Shown here: positions 1-5,138 of the stretch, one piece after another
How the letters are laid out: each line of letters opens with the position of its first letter
Numbering within the stretch: position 1 is the stretch's first letter
The notes under the pieces: generated by a model
Database searches by the model: none
The model's input: only the letters and a program-made list of their open reading frames with translations
What the model was told of the DNA's origin: nothing
Position numbers and translations under genes: made by a program
Source: CAYJPK01 sp964372035
GTDB taxonomy: Bacteria > Desulfobacterota > Desulfovibrionia > Desulfovibrionales > Desulfovibrionaceae
DNA length: 5,138 nt
Assembly (NCBI GenBank): GCA_964372035.1
Contig: CAYJPK010000113.1
Span: 1-5,138, forward strand
Reading direction: 5' to 3'

Positions 1-40
1 AAAAAAAGAGCTTAGTTTTAACCACTGAGCTCTTTTTTTT
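1..40. terminator. Hairpin terminator at the end of the importer operon, possibly bidirectional
   Basis: Arms GAGCTTAG (8-15) and CTGAGCTC (25-32) form an 8-bp stem around a 9-nt loop, with seven or more A on the left and eight T on the right, so either strand gives a stem followed by a U run. On the plus strand the stem is continuous with one G-U pair. On the minus strand the same position is a C-A mismatch, so the hairpin is slightly better for transcription entering from the left. It lies about 46 nt past the ATPase stop codon, where a terminator for the operon is expected. A convergent gene beyond the left edge would explain the bidirectional form, but that is inference. Confidence 0.8.
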
Positions 41-78
41 GTATTCAAATAATAAAATATATATTCAATAAATAACTG

Positions 79-810
79 TTACAAAACGCAACTTAGAAAG
101 GCTTTTGTGCTTTCATGTTGAGGATTTTGGAAAATATTTTCAGGTGTATCTTGTTCTACTATAACGCCTTGTGAAATGAAAATTACTCTATCAGCAACTT
201 CACGAGCAAAGCCCATTTCATGAGTTACTACAACCATTGTCATGCCTTCGGCAGCAAGTTCTTTCATTACTTGTAAAACTTCGCCTACCATTTCAGGGTC
301 AAGGGCAGAAGTTGGCTCATCAAACAGCATTATATCAGGGTTCATAGCAAGTGAGCGAGCGATAGCAACACGTTGTTTTTGCCCTCCAGAAAGCTGGTGA
401 GGATAAACATCAGCTTTATCAGAAAGACCTACACGATTAAGCAGCTGCATAGCCTTTTCTTCTGCTTGAGCGCTAGTAAGTTTATTAAGCTCAACAGGTG
501 CAAACATAATATTTTTTTTAACAGTCATGTGTGCAAAAAGGTTAAATTGCTGGAAAACCATGCCTATATTTTCACGAATTTTATTTATATTAGAGTTTTT
601 ATCTGTGAGTGGCATGTCATCAATGATTATTTCACCTGTAGTTGGCTCTTCTAAGCGATTAAGACAGCGTAAAAAAGTTGATTTGCCAGAGCCAGATGCA
701 CCGATAATGCATACAACTTCACCTTCTTTGACTTCTAAATCAACTCCACAAAGCACTTCAACATCGTTAAATGATTTATGAAGATTGGTAACTTTTAATT
801 TATTTATCAT
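79..810 (-). CDS. glnQ: Polar amino-acid ABC transporter ATP-binding protein (GlnQ family)
   Basis: This is the cytoplasmic ATPase that dimerises and powers amino-acid import through the neighbouring permease. The 243-residue product has the usual length and all nucleotide-binding motifs: Walker A GASGSGKST (37-45), Q-loop in FQQ (about 87), signature LSGGQ (140-144), Walker B IMLFDE (160-165), D-loop SALD (168-171) and switch histidine H197. The pattern matches the GlnQ/HisP/ArtP type of polar amino-acid importers. An in-frame ATG at 831 would add seven residues (MWRRKLA). The start at 810 is preferred because GGAGAAG lies 10 nt upstream of it and because MINKLKVTNLHKSF is a normal start for the family. 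With this start the gene overlaps the end of the permease gene by 11 bp, which suggests translational coupling. Family assignment is secure; glnQ is the nearest characterised relative, and the substrate (Gln, Arg, His, cystine or other) is set by the binding protein and is not proven. Confidence 0.95.
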   Translation of the reverse strand: MINKLKVTNLHKSFNDVEVLCGVDLEVKEGEVVCIIGASGSGKSTFLRCLNRLEEPTTGEIIIDDMPLTDKNSNINKIRENIGMVFQQFNLFAHMTVKKNIMFAPVELNKLTSAQAEEKAMQLLNRVGLSDKADVYPHQLSGGQKQRVAIARSLAMNPDIMLFDEPTSALDPEMVGEVLQVMKELAAEGMTMVVVTHEMGFAREVADRVIFISQGVIVEQDTPENIFQNPQHESTKAFLSCVL

Positions 811-1477
811 AGCTAATTTTCTTCTCCACATATTGCGATAAAATCATAAGTGCTGAAATAAAAGCAAGATATACAGCACCAACCCAGAAATAAGTTGCAA
901 AATAATTCCAATTTGCAGAAACATACTGGTTAGCTTCATTAACTGTTTCACTTAGACCAATAACAGTTAAAATTGAACTGTCTTTTACAGTTATAATAAA
1001 TTGATTTACAAAAGACGGCGAAACAATTTTTAAAGCTTGAGGTAAAACAATTTTTGCCATTGTTTTAGAGGCAGAAAGACCAAGGCTACGTGAGGCTTCA
1101 ACCTGCCCCTTGTCAACGGCCTGTATACCACTTCTATAGATTTCAGAAAGATATGCGCCTGCATTTAAACTAAGGGTTATTACGCCAGCCAAAATAGGAG
1201 TTATTCTAAAATCTTCTACAATTAAGCGAACGATTTGAGGAGTACCAAAATATATAAAAAGGGCTTGCACAATCATTGGCGTGCCGCGAATTATCCAAAC
1301 ATAAGTTTTAGCAATAAAGCTAAGAACAGGAATATTAGCAAGAGAAATCAGGCAAGATACAAGCCCAACAATCATACCAATAATGATGGAAATAATGGAA
1401 ACTTGTATTGTTATAGCCATACCACGAATAAGGTATGGATAAATATCAAAAAAAGTATTTATAAGTTGGTCAAACAT
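800..1477 (-). CDS. glnP: Polar amino-acid ABC transporter permease (GlnP/HisM family)
   Basis: This is the inner-membrane channel subunit of the importer. The 225-residue product is the normal size for a single-domain permease and shows about five hydrophobic segments (roughly 18-44, 54-78, 90-113, 150-174 and 193-216). Family marks are RGTP at 64-67, the stretch GAYLSEIYRSGIQAV (107-121), the EAA loop beginning EASRSLGL (127-134) and ending LPQA (145-148), and KDSSILTVIGL (165-175). The EAA loop docks onto the ATPase. Only one permease gene is present, so the channel is presumably a homodimer, as in Escherichia coli GlnP. AGGA lies 6 nt upstream of the ATG. The stop codon falls inside the start of the ATPase gene. 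The gene follows the binding-protein gene after a 121-bp gap with a strong hairpin, so its expression is probably lower than that of the binding protein. The substrate is not visible from the sequence. Confidence 0.93.
   Translation of the reverse strand: MFDQLINTFFDIYPYLIRGMAITIQVSIISIIIGMIVGLVSCLISLANIPVLSFIAKTYVWIIRGTPMIVQALFIYFGTPQIVRLIVEDFRITPILAGVITLSLNAGAYLSEIYRSGIQAVDKGQVEASRSLGLSASKTMAKIVLPQALKIVSPSFVNQFIITVKDSSILTVIGLSETVNEANQYVSANWNYFATYFWVGAVYLAFISALMILSQYVEKKISYDK
821..827 (-). promoter_or_regulatory. Ribosome binding site that decides the ATPase start
   Basis: The minus strand reads GGAGAAG here, 10 nt before the ATG at 810. It lies inside the last codons of the permease gene. 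The alternative ATG at 831 would put this sequence within the coding region, so the site argues for the shorter protein. Confidence 0.65.
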
Positions 1478-1530
1478 GACTATTCCTAAAAGTAAAATTT
1501 ATGATTTATAATAATCAAAGTGAAAACTAT

Positions 1531-1584
1531 AAAAATGAAAAATTAACACATGCTCAAGGATTTGTAGTTTTGAGCATGTGTTAA
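1531..1584 (-). terminator. Intercistronic hairpin with U-rich tail, likely attenuator or leaky terminator
   Basis: TTAACACATGCTCAA (1543-1557) and TTGAGCATGTGTTAA (1570-1584) are a perfect 15-bp inverted repeat around a 12-nt loop. On the minus strand the stem is followed directly by TTTTTCATTTTT, giving the form of an intrinsic terminator just after the binding-protein stop codon. On the plus strand no T run follows, so it acts only in the operon direction. In ABC importer operons such hairpins commonly stop most transcripts or protect the 3' end of the upstream message, giving more binding protein than membrane subunits. Whether this one terminates or stabilises cannot be told from sequence. 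Confidence 0.75.
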
Positions 1585-1598
1585 AAATAAAATATTAA

Positions 1599-2363
1599 TT
1601 ACATACCGTATTTAGTAAGAATTTCTTTATATTTACCATTAGCTTTTATGTTTTTAAGCCCTGCATTAAACATTTTGATTAGGTCAGCATTTTTACCTTT
1701 TAAAACAGCAAAGCCGTAAGGACCAATGTTTACCTTTTCACCAAAAAGCATAAGTGGTAAATTAGCAGTTTTAATTCTGTAGCTGATAACACTATAATCT
1801 TCCATGCCAGCGTCTACATTGCCAGTTTGAACTGATGCATAAACAGCGTCAGAGCCTTCAAAGCTTTGAATTGTAAAGCCGTATCTGTCTTTAATGCTGT
1901 TAGCGTAAGCTGCGCCTTGAGTACCTGTTTTAACAGCAACAACTTTACCTTTTAAATCTTGGAGATTTTTGAGTTTGCTATTTTTACCAACAAACATGGT
2001 TTGTCCATCTTCAAAATAAGGGTCAGAAAAATCATAAGATTCTTGACGTTTAGGAGTAATTGTCATGCCAGCAATCATGCCATCAGCTTGGCCTGCATTT
2101 AAATTACCAAGAGCAGCATTCCAACCAACATTTTTAACAGTATATTTAAAACCTTGATCCTTAGCAATTGCATCAAGCAAATCCATATCTATACCTGTGT
2201 ACTTGTTAGTTTTTGAATCTAAAAAGTCAAAAGGTGCAAAAGAATTATCTGCAACAATCACGTAGTCTTTTTCTGCTTTAGCTTCAGTATTAAAGCCAAA
2301 AGTAAAAGTGAAAACCATAAACACTGCCATTAAAAATAATGAAGCACGGTTAAATAAATTCAT
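1599..2363 (-). CDS. glnH: Periplasmic amino-acid-binding protein of an ABC importer (SBP family 3, GlnH-like)
   Basis: This protein captures an amino acid in the periplasm and delivers it to the permease. The 254-residue precursor starts with a Sec signal peptide: a short basic start (R6), a hydrophobic core at about 7-24, and a likely cut after A30 in EAKA/EKDY. There is no lipobox cysteine, so it is soluble rather than a lipoprotein. The mature part has the family 3 fold. Aligned by eye to E. coli GlnH, the ligand-contact positions include D39, F42, W81 (Phe in GlnH), G99, T101, R106, K145 and D189. R106 and D189 would hold the alpha-carboxylate and alpha-amino groups. E188 stands where GlnH has a histidine and Q149 where it has glycine, so the side-chain pocket may differ and the substrate is open. 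GGAGGG lies 8 nt upstream of the ATG, a strong ribosome site. It is the first gene of the operon. The symbol marks the nearest relative, not proven glutamine specificity. Confidence 0.9.
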   Translation of the reverse strand: MNLFNRASLFLMAVFMVFTFTFGFNTEAKAEKDYVIVADNSFAPFDFLDSKTNKYTGIDMDLLDAIAKDQGFKYTVKNVGWNAALGNLNAGQADGMIAGMTITPKRQESYDFSDPYFEDGQTMFVGKNSKLKNLQDLKGKVVAVKTGTQGAAYANSIKDRYGFTIQSFEGSDAVYASVQTGNVDAGMEDYSVISYRIKTANLPLMLFGEKVNIGPYGFAVLKGKNADLIKMFNAGLKNIKANGKYKEILTKYGM

Positions 2364-2410
2364 TTGTAAAACCCTCCAAAAAATTTCTTGTTAAAAATAT
2401 AAAATAGCAT

Positions 2411-2430
2411 GTTTACTATAAAATGTAAAC
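2411..2430. promoter_or_regulatory. Palindrome GTTTAC-N8-GTAAAC, possible operator
   Basis: Two perfect 6-bp arms lie 8 bp apart, a spacing compatible with a dimeric repressor. The repeat spans the predicted -10 box (2415-2420) of the importer promoter, so a protein bound here would block transcription. I do not recognise the motif as that of a named regulator, and no regulator gene with a DNA-binding domain is in the window. Confidence 0.35.
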
Positions 2431-2444
2431 CGCGTTATAGTCAG
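2415..2444 (-). promoter_or_regulatory. Candidate sigma-70 promoter of the importer operon
   Basis: On the minus strand CTGACT (2444-2439) and TATAGT (2420-2415) are separated by 18 nt. Transcription would start near 2408, leaving about 45 nt before the binding-protein ATG, a normal leader. Each box differs from consensus at two positions or fewer, but the region is so AT-rich that chance matches are common. A short palindrome covers the -10 box. Confidence 0.45.
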
Positions 2445-2552
2445 GCTTAAATATAGGAGTTTTGTATAAAATATATTTCAATTGTTGCTATAGTTAATTT
2501 ATAATTTATTAACTTATAATAATTGTAATTATTTTTCAGGATATAAGAAATC

Positions 2553-2579
2553 TTGACTTGAACTGTTTATTAGTATAAT
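2553..2579 (+). promoter_or_regulatory. Candidate sigma-70 promoter of the hybrid kinase
   Basis: TTGACT (2553-2558) and a consensus TATAAT (2574-2579) are separated by 15 nt, two short of the optimum. Using TAATAA (2576-2581) instead gives a 17-nt spacing with a poorer -10. Transcription would start near 2586, leaving a leader of about 100 nt before the kinase ATG. Confidence 0.5.
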
Positions 2580-2684
2580 AATAAAAATGACAAAGTGTTT
2601 TTTTAATAATTTTGTTCCCAAACTTCCAATTCTATCAAGCCTTAAAGTTTTATTATTAAATTTTACCATGGAGAGTATCTTTTT

Positions 2685-5054
2685 ATGGAACTAAAAAGCC
2701 AAGCTGATATTGCACCATCATTTGTGCAGAGCATAGTTAATTCACTTCCAGTAAATATAAGCTGTTGGTCTAAAAATGGGGATTTAGTATATTGCACAAA
2801 AAATTATTTAGAGATTTTTGAGGTTGAGAGCCCTGAAGAATATGTTGATAATATAGCCTTATTGTCACCATTAAATCAGCCTAGCGGTGAAAATTCTTTA
2901 GCTTTGCGAAAAAAATACCTTGCACAGGCTTTTAAAGATGGAGCTATTGATTTTGACTGGGTCTATAAAACACGCAGTGGGAAAATATATCAATCAAAAT
3001 GTAGATATTCACGTTTTGAGCAAGATGGTGAATTTTTTGTTGCTGGTCAGATTATCCAGCCAAATATTCCTGTTGATGTGGAATGTGAAAATGATGCAAT
3101 TTTGAGAGCTAAAATTATGCTCGATGTTACACCGCTTTGTTGTAATTTTTGGAAAAAAACTCCTGATGGCTTTGAAAACATAGATTGCAACCTGGAAGCT
3201 ATCAAATTATTTAGCCTTGATGATAAGACGGAGTACCTCGAGAGATTTTTTGAACTTTCACCAAAGTATCAACCTGACGGTAAATTATCTGCTGAATCTG
3301 CAGGGGAAAAAATTATAACTGCTTTTAATGAGGGCTATTGCAAGTTTGAATGGTTGCATAAAAAGCTAAATGGTGAAGAAATTCCAGCTGAAATTACACT
3401 AATTCGTGCAAGCTATTATGATGAGTCTATTGTTGTAGGCTATACTCGTGATATGCGTGAAATCAAAGCTAGTGAAGCAAAGGCACGAATAGCTGAAGAA
3501 AGGACTCAAGTTATGCTTGATACCTTCCCAATGGTTGCAAACCTTTGGGATAATAAAGGTAATTTGATAGATTGTAACTTGGAAGCAGCTAAGCTCTATG
3601 GCTTTGAAACAAAAGAAGAATATATGGAGAATTTTTCTGTAGTTTCACCAGAATATCAGCCAGATGGTATAAAATCTATTGATAAAGTTGCACTACTAGT
3701 TGCTAAAGCCTTTGATTCTGGCTATGAGCGTTTTGAATGGGTGTGTTTGCATCGTGACGGTTCAGAAATTCCTGTAGAAGTTATCCTTATAAAGGTAACT
3801 TTAAACAATGAAAACGCTGTTATTAGTTATGTACGTGATTTGCGTGAGCATAAGGCTATGCTAGCCGAAATCAGCCATGCGGAGCTTAATTTACGAGCTG
3901 CTATTGATGTTGCAGAAAAAAATGCAAAGGCGAAAAGTGAATTTTTGGCAAATATGAGCCATGAAATTCGAACACCTATGAATGGGATTTTAGGTCTTTT
4001 ACACATAATTAATAAGACGGAACTGACTGAAAAACAACGTGAATATATAGGTAAAATATCATACTCAGCAAAAAGCTTGTTACGTATTATTAATGATATT
4101 TTAGATTTTTCAAAAATCGAAGCTGGCAAGCTTGAGCTTGAGAATATTCCTTTTACTCTTGGTGAGCTTAGAGAGGAGCTTGAAAGCTTATTTGCACCTA
4201 AAGCAGAGGAGAAGGGGCTTGATTTAGTCTTTATTCAAAGCGATGATGAAGATAGCCATTATCTAGGTGACCCAACTAGAATTAAGCAAGTGGTATTTAA
4301 TCTTGTTGGTAACGCAATTAAATTCACAGAAACAGGTAGTGTAACTGTGCGTTGCGTTAGTGGTGAAATAAAAGATAACCATAGGAACTTTGTCCTTTCA
4401 GTTGAAGATACAGGAATTGGACTTAGCGAAGAACAACAAAATAGATTGTTTACAGCCTTTAATCAGGCTGATAGCTCTGTGACAAGAAAATATGGTGGAA
4501 CTGGGCTTGGTCTTGCAATTTCAAAAAACCTAGTTGAAATAATGGGTGGACAAATGTGGGTTGAAAGTGAAATTGGGAAGGGTTCAAAATTCATTTTTAG
4601 CCTTTCTTTTGAAATTGCCAGTGAAAATGACTTTACAACAAAAGAGCAAGAGCTTACGGTTAAAAACCGTATTGTGGCTAGAGCAGGGCATATCTTATTA
4701 GTAGAAGATAACGAAATAAATCAGATGATTGCAGAAGAATTATTATCTGCCGTTGGCTATAAAATTGAAATCGCAAATAATGGCTTAGAGGCATTAAATT
4801 TGCTTAAGTCAAAGCCATATGATGCTGTTTTAATGGATATTCAAATGCCGGTTATGGACGGATTGACAGCTAGTACGAAAATAAGAGAGCAGGAAAAGTT
4901 TGCTGAGTTACCTATTATTGCGATGTCAGCTCATGCAATGGTTGGTGATAGAGAAATCAGCTTGAGCCATGGAATGAATGAGCATATAACAAAGCCAATT
5001 GACCCTGAAATCCTTTATAGTACATTAGATACTTGGCTACAAAAAGGTTTTTAA
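2685..5054 (+). CDS. Cytoplasmic hybrid sensor histidine kinase with three PAS-like domains and a C-terminal receiver
   Basis: This 789-residue protein senses a signal, autophosphorylates on histidine and passes phosphate to its own receiver. Domains in order: PAS-like repeats at about 12-125, 144-258 and 276-388; a helical linker at about 388-415; HisKA with the H-box SHEIRTP (phosphorylated H426); HATPase with N-box N539/N543, G1 box DTGIG (575-579), F-box F589/F592 and G2 box GGTGLGL (604-610); and a receiver at about 668-788 with acidic E674/D675, phospho-acceptor D718, S748 and K770. All catalytic residues are present. There is no signal peptide or membrane segment, so it is soluble and must sense something inside the cell. 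It has no HPt or DNA-binding output, so a partner protein is needed to complete the relay. GGAGAG lies 9 nt upstream of the ATG. It is divergent from the amino-acid importer, and a functional link is possible but unproven. Function and domain order are secure; the signal and target are unknown. Confidence 0.95.
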   Translation: MELKSQADIAPSFVQSIVNSLPVNISCWSKNGDLVYCTKNYLEIFEVESPEEYVDNIALLSPLNQPSGENSLALRKKYLAQAFKDGAIDFDWVYKTRSGKIYQSKCRYSRFEQDGEFFVAGQIIQPNIPVDVECENDAILRAKIMLDVTPLCCNFWKKTPDGFENIDCNLEAIKLFSLDDKTEYLERFFELSPKYQPDGKLSAESAGEKIITAFNEGYCKFEWLHKKLNGEEIPAEITLIRASYYDESIVVGYTRDMREIKASEAKARIAEERTQVMLDTFPMVANLWDNKGNLIDCNLEAAKLYGFETKEEYMENFSVVSPEYQPDGIKSIDKVALLVAKAFDSGYERFEWVCLHRDGSEIPVEVILIKVTLNNENAVISYVRDLREHKAMLAEISHAELNLRAAIDVAEKNAKAKSEFLANMSHEIRTPMNGILGLLHIINKTELTEKQREYIGKISYSAKSLLRIINDILDFSKIEAGKLELENIPFTLGELREELESLFAPKAEEKGLDLVFIQSDDEDSHYLGDPTRIKQVVFNLVGNAIKFTETGSVTVRCVSGEIKDNHRNFVLSVEDTGIGLSEEQQNRLFTAFNQADSSVTRKYGGTGLGLAISKNLVEIMGGQMWVESEIGKGSKFIFSLSFEIASENDFTTKEQELTVKNRIVARAGHILLVEDNEINQMIAEELLSAVGYKIEIANNGLEALNLLKSKPYDAVLMDIQMPVMDGLTASTKIREQEKFAELPIIAMSAHAMVGDREISLSHGMNEHITKPIDPEILYSTLDTWLQKGF
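2718..3848 (+). repeat. Three tandem PAS-like modules inside the kinase gene
   Basis: The N-terminal half is built from three copies of about 115 residues (nt 2718-3059, 3114-3458 and 3510-3848). Copies 2 and 3 are clearly alike: both have IDCNLEA, SP-x-YQPDG, FEW and EIP-x-E in the same order and end in a RD-x-RE-x-KA stretch. Copy 1 is more diverged: it has SPLNQPSG and FDW in the matching places and lacks the RD-x-RE end. Each copy keeps a tryptophan followed 9-12 residues later by a cysteine (W28/C37, W156/C168, W288/C297). The similarity is at protein level; the DNA copies have drifted far apart, so the duplication is old. Confidence 0.8.
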
Positions 5055-5063
5055 TTGTATTTG

Positions 5064-5084
5064 AATTAGCTTTAGCAATTTTTT
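5064..5084 (+). terminator. Weak terminator-like hairpin after the kinase gene
   Basis: AATTAGC (5064-5070) and GCAATT (5075-5080) can form a short imperfect stem around a TTTA loop, with a run of T continuing to 5084. It starts 10 nt after the kinase stop codon. The stem is short and AT-rich, so termination here would be inefficient. The remaining bases to the right edge show no gene. Confidence 0.3.
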
Positions 5085-5138
5085 GCATACGAAAAGTAAA
5101 ATACGTTCAAAAGAGTTTAAGCTTATTATAAAGCATTT

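Larger units (their letters stand above)
2364..2684. other. Divergent intergenic region between importer and kinase
   Basis: This 321-bp stretch separates the two divergent start codons and is very AT-rich. It carries a promoter candidate in each direction, the GTTTAC/GTAAAC palindrome (2411-2430), a second inverted repeat GTTAAT-N9-ATTAAC (2493-2513) and AATAATT-N2-AATTATT (2518-2533). The last lies just upstream of the plus-strand promoter candidate. I see no recognisable riboswitch, tRNA or convincing protein gene in it. A 35-codon open frame (2587-2694) leads into the kinase start and is discussed as a finding only. Confidence 0.6.

Noticed and set aside
373..781. Plus-strand open frames opposite the ATPase gene
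   Set aside because: They are antisense to a gene with every ATPase motif intact. The translations show no known family pattern and no proper ribosome site.
79..831. Longer ATPase starting at the ATG at 831
   Set aside because: The seven added residues do not fit the family, and the only good ribosome site lies downstream of that ATG and serves the one at 810.
1235..1489. Plus-strand open frame opposite the permease gene
   Set aside because: It lies antisense to the conserved N-terminal half of the permease, and its Asn/Lys-rich translation looks like a frame shadow of AT-rich DNA.
1478..1542. Separate promoter for the permease between the hairpin and its ATG
   Set aside because: A TATAAA is present on the minus strand but no acceptable -35 box stands 16-18 nt upstream, so read-through from the binding-protein gene is the simpler view.
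2920..3105. Second plus-strand frame inside the kinase gene
   Set aside because: It sits wholly within the first PAS-like module in another frame and has no recognisable product.
3827..4129. Minus-strand open frame opposite the kinase HisKA region
   Set aside because: The sense strand encodes the H-box and dimerisation helices without interruption, so this is a shadow.
5106..5132. Promoter-like pair TTCAAA and TATAAA near the right edge
   Set aside because: The spacing is 15 nt and both boxes are poor matches in AT-rich DNA; no start codon is visible before the window ends.

Overview
The window is AT-rich and holds four genes: a three-gene amino-acid ABC importer operon on the minus strand and one large hybrid sensor histidine kinase on the plus strand. 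The solute-binding protein has a Sec signal peptide ending in an A-K-A type site and no lipobox cysteine. This means it is probably free in a periplasm, which points to a Gram-negative (diderm) bacterium. The low G+C content, the cytoplasmic multi-PAS kinase and the style of its PAS repeats would suit a host-associated anaerobe, for example a low-GC Negativicute. The lineage cannot be fixed from this sequence alone.

Layout. Positions 1-40 hold a hairpin terminator flanked by A and T runs. Reading right to left on the minus strand, the importer genes are the binding protein (1599-2363), the permease (800-1477) and the ATPase (79-810). The binding-protein and permease genes are separated by 121 bp containing a perfect 15-bp stem followed by a U-rich run on the minus strand. 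This is probably a leaky attenuator or terminator that lets the binding protein be made in excess. The permease and ATPase overlap by 11 bp if the ATPase starts at its Shine-Dalgarno-supported ATG at 810. Positions 2364-2684 (321 bp) form a divergent intergenic region with a promoter candidate in each direction and several inverted repeats. The kinase gene (2685-5054) is followed by 84 bp with only a weak terminator-like hairpin.

How the genes fit together. The importer is complete: one binding protein, one permease that presumably homodimerises, and one ATPase. Its order matches glnHPQ. The kinase is soluble, with three tandem PAS-like domains, then HisKA, HATPase and a C-terminal receiver. 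It has no output domain and no HPt domain, so it must signal to a partner outside the window. Divergent placement leaves room for a regulatory link with the importer, but nothing in the sequence proves it.

Nothing here is clearly a new system. The points most worth a second look are the triplicated PAS module with a Trp/Cys pair kept in all three copies, the intercistronic hairpin, and the palindrome that covers the predicted -10 box of the importer promoter.
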